Below are positions 1-4,846 of a stretch of 5,607 nucleotides of DNA, in pieces (within the stretch, counting starts at the first letter, position 1; each line of letters opens with the position of its first letter). Both the position numbers and the translations under genes were made by a program. Under the pieces are notes generated by a model, which saw only the letters and a program-made list of their open reading frames with translations, had not been told where the DNA came from and did not search any database. Origin of the DNA: Halobacteriales archaeon SW_9_67_24 (GTDB lineage: Archaea; Halobacteriota; Halobacteria; Halobacteriales; Halococcaceae); assembly GCA_003022685.1 (NCBI GenBank), contig PXSV01000018.1:1-5607 (forward strand), given 5' to 3'.

Positions 1-306
1 GTCGGACTCGTTGGTGCCCATCTGGAACTCGCCCGGCCCGAACCTGATGCATCCGCCCGCCGCGATCGGCACTTCCTCGCGCTCGCTGCCCACCTCGAAC
101 GTCGCCTCGCCCTCTTGGACGTAGAACACCTCCTCTTGATCGTGGTGGGTGTGGAGGCCCCCGGAGAAGGACTCGCCCGGTTCGAGTTCGAAGTAGTTCA
201 TGGCGAACTCCTCGGTTCCGAGCGCCCCCGAGACCGGTTTGCGAACCGAGTGCACCCCGAGCGGGTTGGTGACGACGTCGACCTCGTCGATCGCGACTTT
301 CTCCAT
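1..306 (-). CDS. Cupin-domain protein, N-terminal part (cut by window edge)
   Basis: The first 102 residues, read from an ATG at 304-306, form a small single-domain cupin (double-stranded beta-helix). The first cupin motif is clear: the stretch GGLHTHHDQEEVFYVQEG gives H52, H54, E59 and G66 with the usual G-x5-HxH-x4-E-x6-G spacing, so a bound divalent metal is likely. The second motif (residues 90-99, GPGEFQMGTN) has Gln95 where the family's fourth metal ligand is normally His. The C-terminus lies outside the window, so total length and any extra domain are unknown. The substrate cannot be told from sequence; such stand-alone cupins include sugar-binding, dioxygenase and sensory proteins. 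The gene is 80 bases downstream of the NmrA-like gene on the same strand. A weak T-rich element lies about 26 bases upstream (331-334) and a GAGG-like sequence (312-315) just upstream of the start. Cupin fold confident, function unknown. Confidence 0.88.
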   Translation of the reverse strand, partial: MEKVAIDEVDVVTNPLGVHSVRKPVSGALGTEEFAMNYFELEPGESFSGGLHTHHDQEEVFYVQEGEATFEVGSEREEVPIAAGGCIRFGPGEFQMGTNESD

Positions 307-330
307 GCAGTCCTCACCGTCGTCGGCAGC

Positions 331-360
331 AAAAGCGTTCGCCGTGCCGACGTCGAACGC
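331..360 (-). terminator. Hairpin followed by four T: possible terminator of the NmrA-like gene
   Basis: On the minus strand a perfect 7-bp inverted repeat, GCGTTCG (complement of 354-360) and CGAACGC (complement of 335-341), with a 12-base loop, is followed immediately by TTTT (complement of 331-334). It lies 27-56 bases past the stop codon of the NmrA-like gene. This is the layout of an intrinsic-type terminator. Archaeal termination depends mainly on the T run, and four T is short, so the call is tentative. The same T run could instead be the weak TATA element of the cupin gene. Confidence 0.4.
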
Positions 361-386
361 GGGACGGTGAGAGCGGGCCGGCCCGG

Positions 387-1232
387 CTATCGTCGGAACG
401 ACCCCGCGTGATCCGCGACGAACTCCCGCAGGTCGATCGGGTCCCGACCGATCACGGTTTCGACGTCCCGCGTTACCCGGCCAGCGAGTCCCAGCCTCGC
501 GGTCGTGTAGATCCCGAGCATCACGACGACGAACGGGAGGGGCGTTCCCCGCGACCGCATCCGGCGGGCGAACGCGAGGAGCGACGGGTCGGCGTAGGTG
601 ATCCGCCGGCCCAGTACCTCGGTGAAGACATCGGCCACCTCGCTGTAGGTCAGGGCTTCCGGGCCGGTGAGGTCGTAGGCCCGACCCGCGTGGCCCGGTT
701 CGGTGAGCGCGAGCGCGGCCGCCGCCCCGACGTCGCGCGCGTCGACGAAACTCGTCTCGCCAGCGCCCGCCGGGACGAAGACCTCGTCGTGTTCGACGAT
801 GTCGCGCCAGTGGTTCTCGACGAGGTTCTGCATGAAAAACGACGCCCGGAGGAACGTGTGTCGGATTCCTGATGATTCGATACGGCGCTCGATCCGTCGA
901 TGGGGCAAGAGCGGGTTCTTCTCGACTCCGAGAACCGAGAGATAGACGACGTGCTCGACCCCGACGCGGGCGGCGGCGTCGACGAACTCCCGGATCGGGT
1001 CGACCCCGACCACCGGCGGGCGGACGAGGAAGAGTCGGTCGACATCGGTCAGCGTCGGGCCCCACGTCTCCGGGTGTGCGAAGTCGAACGCGACGTAGTC
1101 GTCGATGCCCGTCAGTTCGTCCCGCGCCGCCTTGATGTCCCTGGTGGCGACGCGAACACGGTCGTCGCTCCCGGAGAGCGCTTCGACCACGGTCGAGCCG
1201 ATGGTGCCCGTTGCGCCGGTTACGAGGATCAT
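387..1232 (-). CDS. NmrA-like / atypical SDR NAD(P)-binding protein
   Basis: This 281-residue protein has the Rossmann fold of the NmrA-like (atypical extended short-chain dehydrogenase) family. The nucleotide-binding loop GATGTIG (residues 6-12) follows the first strand at the very N-terminus. Arg31 at the end of the second strand (VRVATRD) is a position that often favours NADP(H). Family features further on are the strand HVVYLSVLG (94-102), the HTFLRASFFMQN segment (125-136) and VDARDVGAAAALAL (163-176). No YxxxK catalytic pair is obvious, so it may be a redox sensor or a quinone/azo reductase-like enzyme rather than a classical dehydrogenase. I chose the ATG at 1230-1232 because it puts the first beta strand (ILVTG) at residue 2, as in homologues. 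In-frame ATGs further upstream (to 1328) would add up to 32 residues of arginine-rich, unstructured sequence. The gene is divergent from the rhodanese gene. Family confident, substrate unknown. Confidence 0.9.
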   Translation of the reverse strand: MILVTGATGTIGSTVVEALSGSDDRVRVATRDIKAARDELTGIDDYVAFDFAHPETWGPTLTDVDRLFLVRPPVVGVDPIREFVDAAARVGVEHVVYLSVLGVEKNPLLPHRRIERRIESSGIRHTFLRASFFMQNLVENHWRDIVEHDEVFVPAGAGETSFVDARDVGAAAALALTEPGHAGRAYDLTGPEALTYSEVADVFTEVLGRRITYADPSLLAFARRMRSRGTPLPFVVVMLGIYTTARLGLAGRVTRDVETVIGRDPIDLREFVADHAGSFRR

Positions 1233-1416
1233 CCAGAGCCACGTCGCCGCCGGAGCACTTGAAAACATCGCCCGGTTCACACGAGAACCCATCGACCCGC
1301 GTTGCGCTCGCTCCCGCCCCGCGATCACGCCGTCCCCCGACGAGTGTCACGGGGCGGGTAAAACGTGATCGAGCACTGGCCCAAAGAGCTATAGCCGAAA
1401 CGCCGAACGAACGCGC
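1233..1416. promoter_or_regulatory. Divergent intergenic region with inverted repeats
   Basis: This 184-base gap separates the divergent NmrA-like and rhodanese genes and shows no convincing gene. On the minus side, TTTTCA (complement of 1260-1265) lies about 30 bases before the NmrA-like start and is a weak TATA candidate. On the plus side, CTATA lies about 26 bases before the rhodanese start. Two 8-bp inverted repeats are present: CCCGCCCC (1313-1320) with GGGGCGGG (1351-1358), and CGATCACG (1322-1329) with CGTGATCG (1364-1371). They interleave rather than nest, so they are alternative pairings or operator half-sites, not one hairpin. A regulatory role is inference. Confidence 0.4.
1388..1395 (+). 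promoter_or_regulatory. TATA-like box of the rhodanese gene
   Basis: GCTATAGC, a palindromic AT-containing core in otherwise GC-rich sequence, is centred about 26 bases upstream of the rhodanese ATG at 1417. That spacing fits an archaeal promoter whose transcript begins at or next to the start codon. There is no Shine-Dalgarno sequence before this ATG, which agrees with leaderless translation. Confidence 0.5.
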
Positions 1417-1833
1417 ATGAGCGCGCTCGAACGGTCGGCGTGGGGGCTCGTCGAGGAGGCCGAACGCGACGTCGCATCGATCACGGTCGACGAACTCGAA
1501 GCAGAACTCGCCGACGGCGGGACGATCGCCCTCGACATCCGGGACATCCGCGAGGTCTGGATCGAGGGGTCGGTCCCCGACGCCGAGCACGCTCCCCGTG
1601 GAATGGTGGAGTTCTGGGCTGATCCCGGGACGAAGTACTACAAGGAGTTCTTCGACCCCGACCGGCGGTACGTCCTCTACTGCAACGAGGCCGGCCGGTC
1701 GGCGCTCGCCGCGAAGCGCCTCGAAGAGATGGGCTACACCGACGTCGCCCATCTCGACGGTGGGTTCACCGCATGGCAGGAGGCCGGCGGCGAGGTCGTC
1801 GACGTCCCACAGAAGGACTACAAGAACGGATGA
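1417..1833 (+). CDS. Single-domain rhodanese-like sulfurtransferase
   Basis: This 138-residue protein is one rhodanese domain of typical length for the stand-alone type. After an acidic N-terminal helix (residues 1-22), the segment SITVDELEAEL (21-31) begins the domain. The strand ALDIRDIREVW (38-48) carries the conserved D40 and R42, and the segment around PDAEHAPRG (54-62) corresponds to the usual GHIPGA region. The active-site loop follows the strand YVLYC (85-89): Cys89 carries the persulfide and the loop CNEAGRS ends with Arg94, the standard C-x4-R arrangement. The C-terminal HLDGGFTAW (112-120) is the hallmark LxGG-x-xxW segment. It should transfer sulfane sulfur to an acceptor such as thiosulfate or a protein thiol; the real partner is not visible. 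The aromatic, acidic insert VEFWADPGTKYYKEFFD (64-80) before the catalytic strand resembles rhodaneses annotated in halophiles. The gene stands alone and is convergent with deoxyhypusine synthase. Confidence 0.93.
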   Translation: MSALERSAWGLVEEAERDVASITVDELEAELADGGTIALDIRDIREVWIEGSVPDAEHAPRGMVEFWADPGTKYYKEFFDPDRRYVLYCNEAGRSALAAKRLEEMGYTDVAHLDGGFTAWQEAGGEVVDVPQKDYKNG

Positions 1834-1863
1834 GCCGACCGGAGGCCGTCGTTCGACGCGCCG

Positions 1864-2940
1864 TTACTCGCCGATTCGTTCACGAGCGGCCGCCGCCACG
1901 AGCGGCAGCGTGATCGTCGCGTCGGCGTAGACGCTCGCGTTCCTCGCGGCTTTCTCTAGTTTCCCCCACGATCGGGCTTCCTCCAGACTCGCCCCCGAGA
2001 GCCCGCCGGCGTGCTCGGGGTCCATCGTCAACTGGACGGCGTAGTCGTAGGCGTCGGGCGCGACCAGCATCGTCTGGAGGACGAAGTTCTTGGGCACGCC
2101 CCCGCCGATCACCAGCGCGCCCGCACTTCCGGCTTCGTACGCGATGTCGTTCAGCCCGGACATGTCGCCGAGCGCGTCGAGCCCGAAATCGGTGGTCTGG
2201 GAGTACAGCCACGCCTGAAGCCCGAGTACGGAGTCCTGGATCGCCGGCGCGTAGATCGGCACGTCGTGTTCGTGGGCGGCCGCCGCGATCCCCGGCCCCC
2301 CCTCGATGTCCTCGCGGTCGTTCACCGCCGCGTTCGCTCGTCCCAGCTCGTCGGTCAGTTGCTGGATCGTCACTCGCGTCTCGATTTCGGGGAAGACCTC
2401 GCTCCGAAGGTGGTTTTCGAGCAGCGTGAAGTGCTCCTGGGGGAGGTAGACGTCGTAGATCCGGTCGACCCACTCGTCACGCAGGGTTTCGTCGTGTTCG
2501 CGGGCGGTTCCGTCGCCGTGTTCACGCGAGGCGTCGGCCGAGTTTCTCCTACCAGCGCGGGAGCGCGTGTCGTGGGGTCCGGCGCGACCGTGGTGGTGCT
2601 TGCCGCCGATCGCCTCGATCGCGTCGTGGGTCAGGTTCGCGCCCGTGGTCACGAGCACGTCGGTATGCCCGTCTCGAATCAGATCCGCGACGATCCGGCG
2701 CATCCCTGCGGGAACCATCGCGCCCGCGAAGCCGACGAACGTGGTCACTTCCTCCTCGAACATCGCGGCGGTAATGTCGACCGCCTCGTGGAGCGCGCCA
2801 GCGCCGATGCCGGCGTTGCCGTACTCCGCGACGAGTTCGCCGACGGTCATCCCCTCCCGGACGGTGGCGTGTTCGATCGGATCGTGGCGGAACTCCTCGC
2901 GGGGCGGCACGTCGGCTCCGTCGTCGGCGTCGTCGGTCAT
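1864..2940 (-). CDS. dys: Deoxyhypusine synthase (eIF5A-modifying enzyme)
   Basis: This 358-residue enzyme modifies one lysine of eIF5A in an NAD-dependent reaction. Recognisable segments are VTTGANLTHD (97-106, NAD-binding region), VDRIYDVYLPQEHF (158-171), VPIYAPAIQDSVLG (227-240), the glycine-rich GGGVPK (279-284) and SWGK (324-327). By alignment with human DHPS from memory, K327 matches the catalytic K329, W325 matches W327, E321 matches E323 and K284 matches K287. Human D243, H288 and D316 are replaced here by L241, N285 and L314, so the substrate pocket differs. A polar insertion rich in His, Arg and Asp (about 114-149) is absent from the human enzyme. Haloarchaea generally lack spermidine, so the likely donor is agmatine, with the agmatinase homologue encoded nearby (4026-4841) completing the step. 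I chose the ATG at 2938-2940: a TATA-like box sits 27 bases upstream, and the 38-residue in-frame extension has non-coding character and overlaps the end of the Nif3-like gene. Confidence 0.95.
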   Translation of the reverse strand: MTDDADDGADVPPREEFRHDPIEHATVREGMTVGELVAEYGNAGIGAGALHEAVDITAAMFEEEVTTFVGFAGAMVPAGMRRIVADLIRDGHTDVLVTTGANLTHDAIEAIGGKHHHGRAGPHDTRSRAGRRNSADASREHGDGTAREHDETLRDEWVDRIYDVYLPQEHFTLLENHLRSEVFPEIETRVTIQQLTDELGRANAAVNDREDIEGGPGIAAAAHEHDVPIYAPAIQDSVLGLQAWLYSQTTDFGLDALGDMSGLNDIAYEAGSAGALVIGGGVPKNFVLQTMLVAPDAYDYAVQLTMDPEHAGGLSGASLEEARSWGKLEKAARNASVYADATITLPLVAAAARERIGE

Positions 2941-2963
2941 ATCGCCACTCGACCGGCGAGCGG

Positions 2964-2969
2964 TTTGAA
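2964..2969 (-). promoter_or_regulatory. TATA-like box of deoxyhypusine synthase
   Basis: On the minus strand TTCAAA is centred about 27 bases upstream of the ATG at 2940, in a 68-base gap after the Nif3-like stop codon. No Shine-Dalgarno sequence precedes the ATG. The spacing suggests a separate, leaderless transcript for deoxyhypusine synthase, although read-through from the Nif3-like gene remains possible. It also supports the shorter start choice. Confidence 0.5.
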
Positions 2970-3008
2970 TCGCCCGGCTCGGTGGCCGGTCGCCACAGGG
3001 TCCGCTCG

Positions 3009-3788
3009 TCAGAGCCCCGTCGGACAGTCGATGAACGTCGTCTCGATTCCCCACTCCTTGGCGAGGGACTGCAACGACCGTACTCCGAAGGTTTCACTCG
3101 CGTAGTGGCCCGCGAGGTAGACGTGGATTCCGGCCTCGCGCGCCTCGTGATAGACCGCCTGTTTGCCTTCCCCAGTAACGAATGCGTCCGCACCGTCTTC
3201 GACCGCCTCGTCGAGCCAGTCCGCGGCGCTCCCGGTGGCGACGGCGACGTTTTCGATCCGATCGGAGCCGAAATCGAGGTGACGGACGCCGTGTTCCGGG
3301 TCACACTCGGCGGTGAGGCGGTCGTAGAGGTCGTCTGGCGCGACCCCATCCGATAGGTGTCCCCGAAGGCCGATGTGCTCGGGACCGAGCGTGCCGAACG
3401 GCTCCAGATTCTGAAGATCGAGCGCGTCGGCGATCCCGGCGGCGTTGCCGATTTCGGGGTGGCCGTCGAGCGGGAGATGCGAGACGTAGAGTGCGAGATC
3501 GTTCGCGAAGAAGGGCGCGAGCCGGTCGTAGGTGGAGCCGGTGGCACGCTCGAACCCGCCCCAGAACAGTCCGTGGTGGACACAGAGCACGTCGGCTCGG
3601 GCGTCGGCGGCGCGTTCGGCGGTCTCGACTGCCGCATCCACCGCGAACGCGGCGCGGTCGATGTCGGGATCCGCTCTCCCGGAGCCGTCGGGACCGACCT
3701 GAAGTCCGTTCGCGCTCGCGTCGAGATCGGCGTAGGCGTCGGTGCGAAGCCGGTCGTCGAGTCGCCCGCAGAACGTCGAAAGGTTCAC
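3009..3788 (-). CDS. Nif3-like dinuclear metal-centre protein
   Basis: This 259-residue protein belongs to the Nif3/YbgI/DUF34 family, toroidal proteins with a two-metal centre that are often mis-annotated as type 2 GTP cyclohydrolase I. Conserved blocks are ANGLQVG (26-32), VHHGLFWGG (70-78), YVSHLPLDGHPEIGN (101-115), VTGEGKQAVYHEA (204-216) and AGHYASETFGV (226-236). The metal ligands expected from the family map to H71, H72, D108, H228 and E232. The length matches the short, single-module form without the central PII-like insert. The exact reaction is not settled for any member; metal chaperoning and metal-dependent hydrolysis have been proposed. The start is a GTG at 3786-3788, chosen because MNLSTFCGRLDDRL matches the usual family N-terminus and no in-frame ATG lies nearby. 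The only close ATG, 8 bases upstream, is out of frame. No Shine-Dalgarno is present and CTTAAG lies about 25 bases upstream, so it is probably leaderless. It is 68 bases upstream of deoxyhypusine synthase on the same strand. Confidence 0.92.
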   Translation of the reverse strand: MNLSTFCGRLDDRLRTDAYADLDASANGLQVGPDGSGRADPDIDRAAFAVDAAVETAERAADARADVLCVHHGLFWGGFERATGSTYDRLAPFFANDLALYVSHLPLDGHPEIGNAAGIADALDLQNLEPFGTLGPEHIGLRGHLSDGVAPDDLYDRLTAECDPEHGVRHLDFGSDRIENVAVATGSAADWLDEAVEDGADAFVTGEGKQAVYHEAREAGIHVYLAGHYASETFGVRSLQSLAKEWGIETTFIDCPTGL

Positions 3789-3810
3789 TCCGGCATTTTC
3801 CGGCCGGGAA

Positions 3811-3816
3811 CTTAAG
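3811..3816. promoter_or_regulatory. Palindromic TATA-like element shared by two divergent genes
   Basis: CTTAAG reads the same on both strands. Its centre is about 25 bases upstream of the Nif3-like GTG (3788, minus strand). On the plus strand it would place a transcription start near 3838-3840, giving the small basic-protein gene a leader of roughly 33 bases containing its Shine-Dalgarno. It is the most AT-rich hexamer in this part of the divergent gap. A single bidirectional box is inference; a separate AT-rich stretch, AATATA at 3851-3856, is too close to the small gene to drive it with a leader. Confidence 0.4.
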
Positions 3817-3859
3817 AACGTGTGCGCCGAATGGTGAGTGCCGCGCCGACAATATACGC

Positions 3860-3868
3860 GAGGTGATC
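3860..3868 (+). promoter_or_regulatory. Extended Shine-Dalgarno of the small basic-protein gene
   Basis: GAGGTGATC matches nine consecutive bases of the archaeal anti-Shine-Dalgarno complement (AGGAGGTGATCC) and ends 4 bases before the ATG at 3873. It is the strongest ribosome-binding site in the window; most other genes here look leaderless. It is the main evidence that the 42-codon frame is a real, efficiently translated gene and fixes its start. Confidence 0.75.
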
Positions 3869-3872
3869 ACCG

Positions 3873-4001
3873 ATGGGCAAGTTCAGGAAAGCATTCCGCG
3901 CGTGGCGACGACTGCCGCGCAAGACCCAGCGACGCATCAAGCGCAAAGCACGCGGCCTCGTCGGCCGGAGCAGCGACTCCTCGAAGGAACGACGAAAGTA
4001 A
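3873..4001 (+). CDS. Small, highly basic 42-residue protein, unknown function
   Basis: I do not recognise this protein. The frame encodes 42 residues beginning MGKFRKAFRAWRRLP and ending SKERRK, with 7 Lys and 12 Arg against only 2 acidic residues. That makes it extremely basic in a window whose other proteins are acidic. Residues 3-27 could form a basic helix with hydrophobic positions F4, F8, W11, L14 and I22, interrupted by P15; the Ser-rich tail (33-37) is probably flexible. It has no cysteine, signal peptide or membrane segment. The composition suggests RNA, ribosome or DNA binding, but this is inference. It does not match L39e, L41e or Thx as I remember them. A nine-base Shine-Dalgarno precedes the ATG, no in-frame extension is possible because TGA occurs at 3864-3866, and a hairpin with a T run follows the stop. 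Codon use is mostly GC-ending apart from five CGA arginine codons. It lies divergent from the Nif3-like gene and convergent with agmatinase. Confidence 0.75.
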   Translation: MGKFRKAFRAWRRLPRKTQRRIKRKARGLVGRSSDSSKERRK

Positions 4002-4004
4002 CCG

Positions 4005-4021
4005 GTCCGACGGACGTTTTT
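4005..4021 (+). terminator. Short hairpin with T run after the small basic-protein gene
   Basis: Four bases past the TAA stop, GTCC (4005-4008) and GGAC (4012-4015) form a small stem with a GAC loop, followed by G and five T (4017-4021). In archaea the T run is the main termination signal, so this is a plausible terminator for the plus-strand gene, placed just before the convergent agmatinase stop codon. The stem is short. Confidence 0.5.
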
Positions 4022-4025
4022 GCTC

Positions 4026-4841
4026 TCAGTCGGCGAGCCGTGCGTCGGCGTGGCTGTAGACGAACTCCCGGAGGAGCTTTGCCCCGAGCGCGGCGGCCTG
4101 GCCGTCGTCGCGGTCGTTGACCTCGACGAGGTCGAACCCCGACGTGTGGGGAGCGACGGCTCGAACGACGGCTCGCAGCTCGCGAGGGGCGAGGCCGAAC
4201 GGCTCCATCGTGCCGGTGCCGGGCGCGAACCCCGGATCGGCGGCGTCGATGTCGACGCTACAGTAGATCTCGGTGGCATCGTCGAAGTCGGGACTCCAGC
4301 CAGCGACGTCTTCCGGTGGGACGGCCGTGACGTCGTCCGCGTCGGCGCGCTCGTACTCGGCTTCGCTGCCGGCACGCGCACCGAGGATCACGGCCCGATC
4401 GGCGACATCGAGCACGTGGCGTGTGACGGTGGCGTGACTGCGTTCGTCGCCAGCATAGGACGCCCGGAGGTCGAGATGGGCGTCACAGCAGACGAACACG
4501 TCGGGGTCGGTCGCGCGCACGCCCGCAGCACTCACGGTGTGTTCGCCACCCACGAGCAGCGGCACGATCCCGTCGGAAACGGCATCAGACAGGCTGCCGG
4601 CGAGGAAATCGAGATACTCCGAGACCGGCTCGAACGAATCGAGGTCGCCGGCGTCGTGGACGCCGAGTTCGGAGAAACGGCGATCGGTTCGGCGGTCGTA
4701 GTCGTCGAAGGTTTCCGCGAACCGACGCACTCGCCGGGGACCGAAGCGTGTGCCCGGTTGAAAGGTGGTCGAGCGGTCGAGCGGCGCGCCGAGGAGGACG
4801 TAGTCGGCGGCGGCACGTTCGGCGCTCGCGTCGGGGAACAC
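4026..4841 (-). CDS. speB: Agmatinase-family ureohydrolase, probably in eIF5A hypusination
   Basis: This 271-residue protein is an arginase/agmatinase-family enzyme that hydrolyses a guanidino group to an amine plus urea at a dinuclear Mn centre. The metal motifs are intact: GGEHT (98-102, H101), DAHLD (120-124, D120, H122, D124) and SVDIDAADP (195-203, D197, D199). H136 in SHATV and E240 in FDLVEVN are at the positions of the usual catalytic His and Glu. The N-terminal STTFQPGTRFGPRRVR (24-39) is the substrate-loop region of agmatinases. The GTG start at 4839-4841 is 5 bases after the eIF5A stop, so the two genes are almost certainly co-transcribed. This linkage and the nearby deoxyhypusine synthase suggest that its substrate is the agmatine-derived group on eIF5A, as proposed for Haloferax, instead of or besides free agmatine. 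Free agmatine hydrolysis to putrescine remains possible. Ureohydrolase confident, protein-linked substrate inferred. Confidence 0.93.
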   Translation of the reverse strand: MFPDASAERAAADYVLLGAPLDRSTTFQPGTRFGPRRVRRFAETFDDYDRRTDRRFSELGVHDAGDLDSFEPVSEYLDFLAGSLSDAVSDGIVPLLVGGEHTVSAAGVRATDPDVFVCCDAHLDLRASYAGDERSHATVTRHVLDVADRAVILGARAGSEAEYERADADDVTAVPPEDVAGWSPDFDDATEIYCSVDIDAADPGFAPGTGTMEPFGLAPRELRAVVRAVAPHTSGFDLVEVNDRDDGQAAALGAKLLREFVYSHADARLAD

Positions 4842-4846
4842 CCTTC

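Noticed and set aside
374..385. Twelve-base palindrome CGGGCCGGCCCG near the NmrA-like stop codon
   Set aside because: It uses only C and G in very GC-rich DNA and overlaps no recognisable site, so chance is a sufficient explanation.
1233..1328. Longer N-terminus for the NmrA-like protein
   Set aside because: The Rossmann first strand begins right at the ATG at 1232; upstream residues are Arg/Ser-rich and unlike the family.
1847..1858. CGTCG-TT-CGACG inverted repeat between the convergent rhodanese and deoxyhypusine synthase genes, as a terminator
   Set aside because: The loop is only two bases and no T run follows on either strand; short CG-rich repeats are common in this sequence.
2941..3054. 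Longer N-terminus for deoxyhypusine synthase
   Set aside because: The extra 38 residues run through the TATA-like box and into the 3' end of the Nif3-like gene; the ATG at 2940 has promoter spacing and the family-like acidic N-terminus.
2011..3105. Long plus-strand open frame of 364 codons opposite deoxyhypusine synthase
   Set aside because: It lies antisense to a confidently identified enzyme, has a Val/Arg/Gly-rich composition typical of the reverse of GC-rich haloarchaeal genes, and shows no family motif.
2549..3637. Minus-strand open frame of 362 codons spanning the Nif3-like and deoxyhypusine synthase genes
   Set aside because: It is a different frame of the same strand, rich in Arg, Ser and Pro, crossing two real genes and their promoter gap.
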